Shown here one piece after another: positions 1-6,361 of a stretch of DNA of 64,000 bases. Below the pieces are notes generated by a model. That model was not told the origin of the DNA and searched no databases. It worked only from the letters and a program-made list of their open reading frames with translations. Made by a program: the position numbers and the translations under genes. Position 1 is the stretch's first letter; each line of letters begins with the position of its first letter. Origin of the DNA: Tropicimonas isoalkanivorans (GTDB lineage: Bacteria; Pseudomonadota; Alphaproteobacteria; Rhodobacterales; Rhodobacteraceae); the NCBI RefSeq assembly GCF_900112335.1, contig NZ_FOLG01000010.1, forward strand, positions 62,001-126,000, written 5' to 3'.

Positions 1-113
1 CCCAGGTAGCGCATGGTCGTGGAGTAGAGGACAGAGAGGGCCAGGATCACAAGCAACGCGAGACTGACCGTCTCGACGAAGCGCAGGAGGGCCCTTTCGA
101 CGAATTTTAGCAT
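1..113 (-). CDS. dctQ: TRAP transporter small permease (DctQ type), partial
   Basis: Only the first 37 or so codons are inside the window; the gene runs off the left edge. The N-terminus begins MLKFVERALLRFVETVSLAL and continues into a hydrophobic stretch (LLVILALSVLYSTM), which matches the first membrane helix of a DctQ small permease of a tripartite ATP-independent periplasmic transporter. It starts 58 nt downstream of the binding-protein gene on the same strand, the usual P-Q order, with a hairpin in the gap. In such systems DctQ works with the large permease DctM, which is presumably just outside the window. The call rests mostly on context because so little of the protein is visible. Confidence 0.7.
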   Translation of the reverse strand, partial: MLKFVERALLRFVETVSLALLVILALSVLYSTTMRYL

Positions 114-131
114 TGTTCTCGTCCGGAAAAC

Positions 132-158
132 TGCCGGCCGGAGGGCGCCCGGCCGGCA
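132..158 (-). terminator. Hairpin between dctP and dctQ
   Basis: A perfect 10-bp inverted repeat (TGCCGGCCGG / CCGGCCGGCA) with a 7-nt loop lies between the binding-protein and permease genes. There is no T-tract. Hairpins here in importer operons commonly protect the upstream message or partly attenuate, giving more binding protein than permease; that role is inferred. Confidence 0.55.
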
Positions 159-171
159 AAGGGGTCTAAGT

Positions 172-1155
172 TTACTTGGCCAGGTCTTGCGCTTGCTTCA
201 CCAGGTCGGCACCGCCCGGCACCTGCTCGGCAAAGGCGCTGTAGACCGGCGCGGACGCTTCGATGAAGGCAGCCTTGTCGGCCTCATTCACCTCCACACC
301 GGCGTCGCGCACCTTGTCCACCAGGGCCTTGTCGGCCGCCTCGCCTTCGCTCAGGGCCCAGTCCTGCACCTCGGCGGCGATCTCGTCGACGGCCGATTTC
401 ACGTCGTCGGGGAGCTTGTCCCAGGTATTCGCACCGGTGGTCAGGTAGGTCGGGGAATAGACGTGGCCGGTGAGGCTAAGGTACTTCTGAACCTCCTGGA
501 AGTTCGCGCCGACGATGTTGGTCAGCGGGTTTTCCTGCCCGTCCATTGTGCCCGTCTGCAGCGCGACGAAGACCTCCGAGAACGACATCGGCGTCGGGTT
601 CGCCCCCCACTCCTTGAACATCGACACCCGCCATTCCGAGGACGGCGTCCGGATTTTCAGGCCGTCGAGATCTGCAGGCGTGTTGATCGGGCGCACGCTG
701 TTGGTGATCTGGCGGAAGCCGTTTTCCCAGGTCGAGATCACGTGCAGCCCCTGTTCCGTCGCCTTGGGGGCGAGCACGGGCTGGATGATCTCCTTGTCGA
801 TGGCCTTCAGGTGATCGCGGTCCTGCACCAGGAACGGCATCTCGAAGATCGCGAATTCGGGCGCGACGTTGGTCATGATCGACGAGATCAGCGTGAACTG
901 CACGGTGCCCAGCCGCAGCTTCTGCATCAGCTCCTTTTCATCGCCCAGCTGTCCGTCGGCATAGAACTCGATGGTATGCGCATCGCCAAGTTTCGCTTGC
1001 AGGTCCTCCGCAAACTTGGCCCCGCTGCGCCCTTGCAGGCTGTTCGACGCGGCCCCGACCGCAACGATATACGTGTCCGCAAACGACGGCAGCGCGCAGA
1101 CAGAGACGGCGGCGACCAGTGCGCTCGTCGAAAGCCCCTTGATGACATGTTTCAT
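172..1155 (-). CDS. dctP: TRAP transporter periplasmic solute-binding protein (DctP family)
   Basis: 327 aa. A signal peptide is visible (MKHVIKGLSTSALVAAVSVC...ALPSFA, cleavage near residue 26), so the protein is periplasmic. The body has the DctP/TAXI-like fold signatures: a FYADGQLGDEKELMQKL segment near 65-80, the LDGLKIRTP motif around 165 whose Arg normally forms the salt bridge with the ligand carboxylate, and a MDGQENPL motif near 205. The start is supported by a strong ribosome site (AGAGGAGG, 6-7 nt before ATG). It would capture an organic acid, possibly a sugar acid, and hand it to the DctQ/DctM permease. A GntR/FCD regulator lies upstream on the same strand, and a dihydroxyacetone-kinase/PdxA-like operon is divergent, so the ligand may feed that pathway. 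The substrate cannot be read from sequence. Confidence 0.93.
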   Translation of the reverse strand: MKHVIKGLSTSALVAAVSVCALPSFADTYIVAVGAASNSLQGRSGAKFAEDLQAKLGDAHTIEFYADGQLGDEKELMQKLRLGTVQFTLISSIMTNVAPEFAIFEMPFLVQDRDHLKAIDKEIIQPVLAPKATEQGLHVISTWENGFRQITNSVRPINTPADLDGLKIRTPSSEWRVSMFKEWGANPTPMSFSEVFVALQTGTMDGQENPLTNIVGANFQEVQKYLSLTGHVYSPTYLTTGANTWDKLPDDVKSAVDEIAAEVQDWALSEGEAADKALVDKVRDAGVEVNEADKAAFIEASAPVYSAFAEQVPGGADLVKQAQDLAK

Positions 1156-1379
1156 TTCGTTTCCTCCTCTTTAAAGGTTTTCCCAGGCGGTCCCGCCGCC
1201 GTGGGGTCTCGGATTGATACGGCGCGCGCCTCCGTCTCCCGCCGGACGACGGAAAGCCCTGACCGATCGGTCATGCCGGTGATTGATGCAGCCCCTCGGC
1301 CCCGGTCATTGCGCCCGTCCGAAAGGGGAGCGCGTGCGGATCGGGTGATCGGGCATCCGCCCGGGCCGGGACGCCTCCC

Positions 1380-2063
1380 CTACGTTTCCAGCGAGTCCTT
1401 CACCCGCTCCCAGGCCTTTGTCAGGTGCCGATGGACAACATCGACGAGCCGGTCGGCGTCACGCGCCTCCAGCGCCTCGATCATCTCGACATGTTCCCCA
1501 ACTGCCTTCGCCCACTTTTCCTCTCCCTCATGGCCGACGTACCGAATGCGTTTCAGGCGGGTCTGCAACATCGCGTGCACGTCCGACAGCGCCGCGTTGT
1601 CGGCCAGTTCGACCAACCGTGTGTGGATTTCCTGATTCAGCTTGTAGTACGTACGCCGCTCGCCGTGCTCGTAGGCCGCGACCATCTCGTCGTGAAGCGC
1701 GCGAATGCCGGCAACCGCCTCGTCCGTCGCAACCGCACAGGCGCTGACGGCGGCGTGCTCCTCCAGCGTGCGGACCACGTCCAGCATGTCGCGTACTTCT
1801 TTCGCGGTGAACTTCTTCACCACCGCGCCCCGGCTGGGGACAAGCTCCACCAGCCCTTCGCTCGCGAGGTACTTGATCGCTTCACGCAAGGGGGTTCGCG
1901 ATACGCCGAACTGCGCGCCGATCGCGCCTTCGTTGATCCGCGTTCCGGGCGTCAGATCGCCCTCGATGATCATGTCGCGCAAACGCGTCAGGATCGCCTC
2001 GTGCAGCGATTGCCGCTCGATCCTGTGCGGTGTGCCCGACGGTAAATCCGCTGCGGACGCCAA
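1380..2063 (-). CDS. GntR-family transcriptional regulator, FCD (FadR-like) domain
   Basis: 227 aa. The N-terminal winged helix (residues ~20-85) carries the GntR pattern: LHEAILTRLRDMIIEGDLTP, then GAQFGVSRTPLREAIKYLASEGLVEL. The C-terminal all-helical FCD ligand domain (95-225) contains its metal/ligand His and Asp positions, for example HDEM and EIHTRLVELADNAAL. The start codon is TTG at 2063, chosen because GGAGGAG sits about 8 nt upstream. Regulators of this subfamily usually repress a neighbouring transporter or catabolic operon and are released by an organic acid. Here it lies between dctP on the same strand and the divergent PdxA-like/dhaK operon, so it probably controls one or both. 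The inducer is unknown. Confidence 0.9.
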   Translation of the reverse strand: MASAADLPSGTPHRIERQSLHEAILTRLRDMIIEGDLTPGTRINEGAIGAQFGVSRTPLREAIKYLASEGLVELVPSRGAVVKKFTAKEVRDMLDVVRTLEEHAAVSACAVATDEAVAGIRALHDEMVAAYEHGERRTYYKLNQEIHTRLVELADNAALSDVHAMLQTRLKRIRYVGHEGEEKWAKAVGEHVEMIEALEARDADRLVDVVHRHLTKAWERVKDSLET

Positions 2064-2421
2064 CTCGCGTACTCCTCCCTACTCCTGAGGCCATACTTAT
2101 CGGTGGCCCCGATCCCTGTCAATACTGTGCTCTGAATTCTGTATGCAATTTGGTTTTCGATGGTGTTATACGATCTTCGGACCTGCCTGCAGCGCGCGAT
2201 TCGGGAGGAGTGAGCGTGATGGTTGCAACCGATGGACCGGCCGGCGCCCAACCGCGCCGAGCCCTGACCGCAGAGGGGCGCTCCCCCTGCCCGGCCGCGG
2301 TTGGCCGGCAGGAATGGCGCAGCTGCGGCACCCGGAGCGGTCGCACACAGCGGGCATTGATCGTACACCATACCCCGGCCGCCCGGACGGCGACGGGCTT
2401 CAACAGATACGGAACACCATC
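2064..2421. other. Divergent intergenic region, GntR gene / PdxA-like gene
   Basis: 358 bp without a supported gene. It should hold the promoters for both directions and the GntR operator. An AT-richer patch at about 2130-2175 contains the interrupted dyad GTAT...ATAC (2141-2144 and 2168-2171), a possible but unproven operator. I see no reading frame with protein-family features. Confidence 0.5.
2093..2122 (-). promoter_or_regulatory. Possible sigma-70-type promoter for the GntR regulator
   Basis: On the minus strand a perfect -35 box TTGACA (2122-2117) is followed, 17-18 nt later, by TAAGTAT (2099-2093), about 30 nt before the TTG start. The -10 match is weak, so this is only a candidate. 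Confidence 0.35.
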
Positions 2422-3507
2422 ATGAACAGCATCAGAGTGGCCATGGCGATCGGAGACGCAGGCGGGATCAGCCCGGAGCTTGCGGCCAAGGTGATTGCCG
2501 ACCCGGAGGCCAACACGGGCGACCTGATGGTGCTGGGCGACCGTCGCGTGCTGGAGCGCGGCGCTGAGGCGGCCGGCGTGACGCTGGACCTGCCCGTAGT
2601 GACGCGCGACGCGCTGGACACGGACCTGCCGGAAGGCAGTTTCCTGGTGGACCTCGGCAACTGCGACCCGTCCGCCGTGCCCGTGGGTGAGGCCAGCCCG
2701 GCGGCGGGCCTAGCTTCCGTGCAGAACTTCCGCGCCGCGCTGCTGGCAGCGAATGCGGGCCATGCGGGCGTCGTCTTCTTCACGCCCTTCAACAAGCACG
2801 GCATGCGGCTGGCCCAGCCCGACTACGTGGACGAGATCGGTTTCGTCGACGCCACCATCCACCCCGCGGAAAGCGGGCGGGAGTTCAACGTGCTGGACGA
2901 GGTCTGGAACGCCCGCGTGACCTCCCACATTCCGCTCTCCGAGGTTGCGTTCCGCATCACGGAAGACCGCGTCTACGAGAGCCTGCTGCTGACCGACAAG
3001 GTCATGCGCGGCGCCGGCTTCGAACGGCCGCGGATCGGCGTGGCGGCGCTCAACCCCCATGCCGGGGACGGGCGCAACTTCGGCACCGAGGACGAAGACA
3101 TTATTCAGCCCGCCATCGACCGGGCGCGGGCCAAGCAGCTTGCAGTGACCGGGCCGGTACCGTCGGACACGGTCTTCGTGCGCGCCACCCGGGGCGAGTT
3201 CGACGCGGTCATGACGATGTATCACGACCAGGGCCAGATCGCGATGAAGCTGATCGGCTTCGACCGGGGGGTAACCCTGATCGCCAACTATCCCTTCCCC
3301 ATCGTCACCCCGGCGCATGGCACCGCCTACGACATCGCGGGCAAGGGCATCGCCGACACCGGCGCGACCCGCAACGCGGTCAACCTCGGCCGCAAACTCG
3401 CGCGGATGGACGCCCCCGACCATCGCCCGGAGCCCACGGCCTCCCTCTCCAGCCTTATCGCCCGCGCCCTCGACCCGGACGCCGTCTGGGAAAAACAGCC
3501 GGCCTAG
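2422..3507 (+). CDS. PdxA-like 4-hydroxythreonine-4-phosphate dehydrogenase family protein (divergent)
   Basis: 361 aa, NAD-dependent metal-requiring dehydrogenase of the PdxA family. The start at 2422 (MNSIRVAMAIGDAGGISPEL) aligns with the family N-terminus; the upstream open frame is not protein-like. Family landmarks are present but altered. GDPAGIGPE is GDAGGISPE, the PLNK segment is TPFNKHGMRL, PHAGEGG is PHAGDGRNFG, and YHDQGLIPLK is YHDQGQIAMK. A HGTAYDIAGKG segment near 310 matches the conserved HGTA.DIAG.G. The metal-binding His residues appear kept. Divergence plus a catabolic setting (TRAP, GntR, DHA-kinase genes) suggests a PdxA2-type enzyme that oxidises and decarboxylates a sugar-acid 4-phosphate rather than making pyridoxal phosphate. 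The usual DUF1537 kinase partner is not in the window. Substrate unknown. Confidence 0.85.
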   Translation: MNSIRVAMAIGDAGGISPELAAKVIADPEANTGDLMVLGDRRVLERGAEAAGVTLDLPVVTRDALDTDLPEGSFLVDLGNCDPSAVPVGEASPAAGLASVQNFRAALLAANAGHAGVVFFTPFNKHGMRLAQPDYVDEIGFVDATIHPAESGREFNVLDEVWNARVTSHIPLSEVAFRITEDRVYESLLLTDKVMRGAGFERPRIGVAALNPHAGDGRNFGTEDEDIIQPAIDRARAKQLAVTGPVPSDTVFVRATRGEFDAVMTMYHDQGQIAMKLIGFDRGVTLIANYPFPIVTPAHGTAYDIAGKGIADTGATRNAVNLGRKLARMDAPDHRPEPTASLSSLIARALDPDAVWEKQPA

Positions 3508-3562
3508 GCCGCAAGGCCCCACGCCGGGCGCGAGGGAGCGCCCTCTTCCAGCACACTCCCTA

Positions 3563-3588
3563 CCCCCGCCGCACATAAACGGCGGGGG
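3563..3588 (+). terminator. Hairpin terminator-like structure after the PdxA-like gene
   Basis: Perfect 9-bp stem CCCCCGCCG / CGGCGGGGG with an 8-nt A-rich loop, 55 nt after the stop codon. No T-tract follows, so it could be a Rho-independent terminator of the weak high-GC type or an mRNA 3' stabiliser. Confidence 0.5.
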
Positions 3589-3751
3589 CCACCTCCCCCC
3601 ATGACCGTCGCTCGCTGCGGCCGCGATCTGTGCGGTCGCGCCAATCCGACCCCATCGCCGTCCCACACATTTCGTTCGTCACCTTGCTCGAGTCGCTGTC
3701 AGATCGCGACCCGGCACATCAGGAATGACGCTGGCAAAAATACTTATGTCA

Positions 3752-3779
3752 TTGTTTTAAAATATATTCTTGTTATACC
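3752..3779 (+). promoter_or_regulatory. Candidate promoter of the dhaK operon
   Basis: In the AT-rich patch, TTGTTT (3752-3757) and TATACC (3774-3779) are separated by 16 nt. It is the only region of this composition upstream of dhaK. The SorC-type regulator at the end of the operon would be expected to bind near here. Confidence 0.35.
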
Positions 3780-4024
3780 GTACAAAATTAAAGGTCGCAT
3801 TGACAAAAGTCAGAAAAGCCGCGATGACTGCGCTCAGGGAGACGCGGAGCCAGCGCTGCGGGACGTCTGGGAGGATCAGACCCCCGAACCGCTGCAGGAC
3901 GCGCGGCCTCCACAAGCACTCCGGCGATGGGGCTGCAGCGGCAGCTTTCAGCGCCCTCACCGCGGCCGGCGTGCCAAGGGCGCCGACCGCCTCATGAATG
4001 GCGGCGACAGGACCAGGTAAGGAC

Positions 4025-5023
4025 ATGACTATGCAGCGTTTTTTGAACGACCCCGACGACATCGTCGATGAAACGGTTGCGGGCTTCGTGCGCGCGCACT
4101 CGGACCTGGTCCGCCTCGACCCCGAGAATGCCCGCGTCGTCGTCTCGCAGTTCGCGCCCAAAGAGGGCCGCGTGGGCATCGTGACCGGCGGCGGCTCGGG
4201 CCACGAACCTGCCTTCATCGGCTACACCGGCAAGAACATGGTCGATGCCGTGGCGGTGGGCGAACTCTTCTCCTCGCCAACGGCCAAGAGCTTCCAGGAC
4301 GCGATCAAGGCCGCTGACGGCGGCGCCGGCGTGGCCGTGCTCTACGGCAACTACGCGGGCGACAACATGAACGTGAAGATGGCCGCCAAGAAGGCCAAGA
4401 AGGACGGGATCGAAGTCGCCACCGTCGTCGCGAACGATGACGTCTGCTCCGCACCCGCCGATGAGCGCGAAAAGCGGCGCGGCGTCGCCGGCGAAATCCT
4501 GATGTGGAAGATCGGCGGCGCCAAGGCCGCGACCGGCGCCTCTCTGGAGGAGGTGATTGCCGCCGCCCAGAAGGCGATCGACAATTGCCGGTCGGTGGGC
4601 GTGGGCCTCGGCCCCTGCACGTTGCCCGCGGTGGGCCACCCGAACTTCCAGATCGAGCCTGGCAAGATGGAGGTCGGCATCGGCCACCACGGCGAGCCCG
4701 GAACGCGGGTCGAGGATCTCAAGACGGCCAACGAGGTCGCCGACGACATGACGGAGATCGTGCTGGACGACCACAACCTGCCCGAGGGCACCGAGGTGGC
4801 CGTGCTGATCTCCGGGCTCGGCGCCACGCCGATTAACGAGCTCTACGTGCTCTACGACCGCGTGGCCGCCCAGATCGAGGCGCGCGGGCTGAAGGTCTAC
4901 AAAGCGCTGGTCGGCAACTATTTCACCTCGCTGGAGATGGTCGGCGCTAGCCTGACGATCATGGCGCTCGACGATGAGCTCAAGCCGCTTCTCGATGCGG
5001 AAACGGCCTGTCCCGGCTTCTGA
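4025..5023 (+). CDS. dhaK: Dihydroxyacetone-kinase-type subunit DhaK
   Basis: 332 aa. DhaK binds dihydroxyacetone, or another small ketose such as erythrulose, covalently through a His hemiaminal and presents it for phosphorylation by DhaL. The substrate loop GGGSGHEPAFIGYTG is at ~51-65, YGNYAGDNMN near 110, and the catalytic His motif GIGHHGEPG near 220 (the usual form is GIHGEPG). A GLGATP segment and a C-terminal YFTSLEMVGASLT region are typical. ATG at 4025 follows AGGTAAGG; an alternative Met is two codons on. The next gene, 15 nt downstream, is dhaL. No DhaM phosphotransferase protein is present, which favours an ATP-dependent system, though dhaM could be elsewhere. Substrate unproven. 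Confidence 0.93.
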   Translation: MTMQRFLNDPDDIVDETVAGFVRAHSDLVRLDPENARVVVSQFAPKEGRVGIVTGGGSGHEPAFIGYTGKNMVDAVAVGELFSSPTAKSFQDAIKAADGGAGVAVLYGNYAGDNMNVKMAAKKAKKDGIEVATVVANDDVCSAPADEREKRRGVAGEILMWKIGGAKAATGASLEEVIAAAQKAIDNCRSVGVGLGPCTLPAVGHPNFQIEPGKMEVGIGHHGEPGTRVEDLKTANEVADDMTEIVLDDHNLPEGTEVAVLISGLGATPINELYVLYDRVAAQIEARGLKVYKALVGNYFTSLEMVGASLTIMALDDELKPLLDAETACPGF

Positions 5024-5038
5024 ACAGGAGAAAAGACA

Positions 5039-5677
5039 ATGCAGGCAATCGACAATAAGGGCGCGGGCGCGATCGTCTCCGAGATCGCCACCGCCATCGT
5101 CGACAACAAGGCCTATCTGTCCGAGATCGACGGCAAGATCGGCGACGGCGACCACGGCGTCAACATGGCCAAAGGCTTCGGGCGTGCAGCGGACCGGCTG
5201 GACCCGGCTGGCACGCTGGACGAGGCCATGCAGGTCCTCTCCGATGTGCTGATGTCGGAGATCGGCGGCTCCATGGGTCCGCTTTACGGCATGATGTTCT
5301 CGGATATGGCCGACAGCATTGAAGGCGCCGAGCAGATCGACGCGGAGGCTTTCGGCAAGATGATCCGCGCCGGGCTGGAAGGCGTGCAGGACATCGGCTC
5401 CGCCAAGGTGGGCGACAAGACCCTGCTGGACGCGTTCTCCCCGGCTGTGGAGACGTTCGACGCCGCGACGGCGGAGGGCAAGAGCTTCGCCGAGGCGCTC
5501 CAGGCGATGAAGGCCGCCGCCGCCGAAGGGCGGGACAGCACCATCGACATGGTGGCCAAGGTCGGCCGCTCCTCCCGCCTGGGCGAACGCTCGCGCGGTG
5601 TGCTGGACGCCGGCGCGACATCCTGCGCCATGATCCTCGGCTGCTTTGCCGACAGTATCGGCAACCGGCTCGCCTGA
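5039..5677 (+). CDS. dhaL: Dihydroxyacetone-kinase-type subunit DhaL
   Basis: 212 aa, the all-helical nucleotide-binding subunit that transfers phosphate to the ketose held by DhaK. The Asp-rich metal/ADP site is clear: EIDGKIGDGDHGVNM near 30. It is followed by GGSMGPLYGMMF near 80, VGDKTLLDAFSPA near 125 and RSSRLGERSRGVLDAGA near the C-terminus, all conserved DhaL blocks. ATG has AGGAGA 8 nt upstream and the gene is 15 nt behind dhaK, so the two are surely co-translated. A second dhaL follows. Confidence 0.93.
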   Translation: MQAIDNKGAGAIVSEIATAIVDNKAYLSEIDGKIGDGDHGVNMAKGFGRAADRLDPAGTLDEAMQVLSDVLMSEIGGSMGPLYGMMFSDMADSIEGAEQIDAEAFGKMIRAGLEGVQDIGSAKVGDKTLLDAFSPAVETFDAATAEGKSFAEALQAMKAAAAEGRDSTIDMVAKVGRSSRLGERSRGVLDAGATSCAMILGCFADSIGNRLA

Positions 5678-5716
5678 GCGCTTGCGAACGGCGGAACCCT
5701 TCGTGCATCAAGGAGC

Positions 5717-6361
5717 ATGTCCAAGATCGATAACGCCTATCTCCTCTCCTTCTTCAAGCTCGCTGCCGACCGCCTCGAAGCGCGCCGGCAGGAGCTGTGC
5801 TCGCTCGACGGGGAGATAGGCGACGGGGATCACGGAACCTCCATGGCCAACGGCTTCGCCGCCATCGACGCGCGCCTGCGCGAGGTTCCCGCCGACACGG
5901 CGACGCCGGCTCTCCTGTTGAGGGAGGCGGCGTCGGCCTTCATCGGAGAGGTCGGCGCCACCGTCGGCCCACTCTACGCCACCGCGCTGCTCCAGGGCGC
6001 TGCGCTGCTGGAAGATGGCCCCCTGGAGCGCGACCGCCTGGGAGACCTCCTGGCGCAATTCGCGGCCGGGATCGGGATGCGCGGGCAGGCCCAGCCAGGG
6101 GACAAGACGATGCTGGATGCGTGGGTTCCCGCAACCCAGGCCGCCCGAAACGCCGCCGCCGGGGGCGCAAGTGCCCGCGAGGTCGCCGAGGCGGCGGCCG
6201 CCGCCGCCCGCAAGGGCGCCGACACCACCGCCAGCATGGTCGCCTCCCGAGGCCGCGCCGCCCGCCTGAAGGAACGCAGCCTCGGCCACCCCGATCCGGG
6301 GGCGGTGTCCGCCGCTCTCATCATCGGCGCCTTCGCGGAGATCGAAGAGGACCCGGCCTGA
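5717..6361 (+). CDS. Second DhaL-type subunit
   Basis: 214 aa, a paralogue of the preceding DhaL with the same blocks: SLDGEIGDGDHGTSM near 30, GATVGPLYATALL near 80, PGDKTMLDAWVPA near 130 and RGRAARLKERSLGHPDPGA near the end. All three Asp ligands of the DGEIGDGDHG site are kept, so it should bind nucleotide. The start has AAGGAGC directly upstream. Its stop overlaps by 1 nt the start of the SorC-DhaK fusion gene, so this DhaL is probably the partner of that DhaK domain, while the first DhaL serves the free DhaK. That pairing is inference. Confidence 0.9.
   Translation: MSKIDNAYLLSFFKLAADRLEARRQELCSLDGEIGDGDHGTSMANGFAAIDARLREVPADTATPALLLREAASAFIGEVGATVGPLYATALLQGAALLEDGPLERDRLGDLLAQFAAGIGMRGQAQPGDKTMLDAWVPATQAARNAAAGGASAREVAEAAAAAARKGADTTASMVASRGRAARLKERSLGHPDPGAVSAALIIGAFAEIEEDPA

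Larger units (their letters stand above)
3508..4024. other. Intergenic region upstream of the dhaK operon
   Basis: 517 bp with no supported gene. It holds a strong hairpin just after the PdxA-like gene and then a conspicuously AT-rich patch at 3735-3800 that probably contains the promoter of the dhaK-dhaL-dhaL-sorC/dhaK operon. The open frames here lack family features. Confidence 0.55.

Noticed and set aside
187-1635. A 482-codon plus-strand frame over dctP and the GntR gene
   Set aside because: Antisense shadow of two clear genes, Arg/Gly/His-rich, no domain and no ribosome site.
3601-4020. Plus-strand ORF of 139 codons ahead of dhaK
   Set aside because: No family similarity, spans an AT-rich promoter-like patch, and has no ribosome site.
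3992-5155. A 387-codon minus-strand frame antisense to dhaK
   Set aside because: Antisense shadow; composition dominated by Leu/Val/His/Asp with no motifs.
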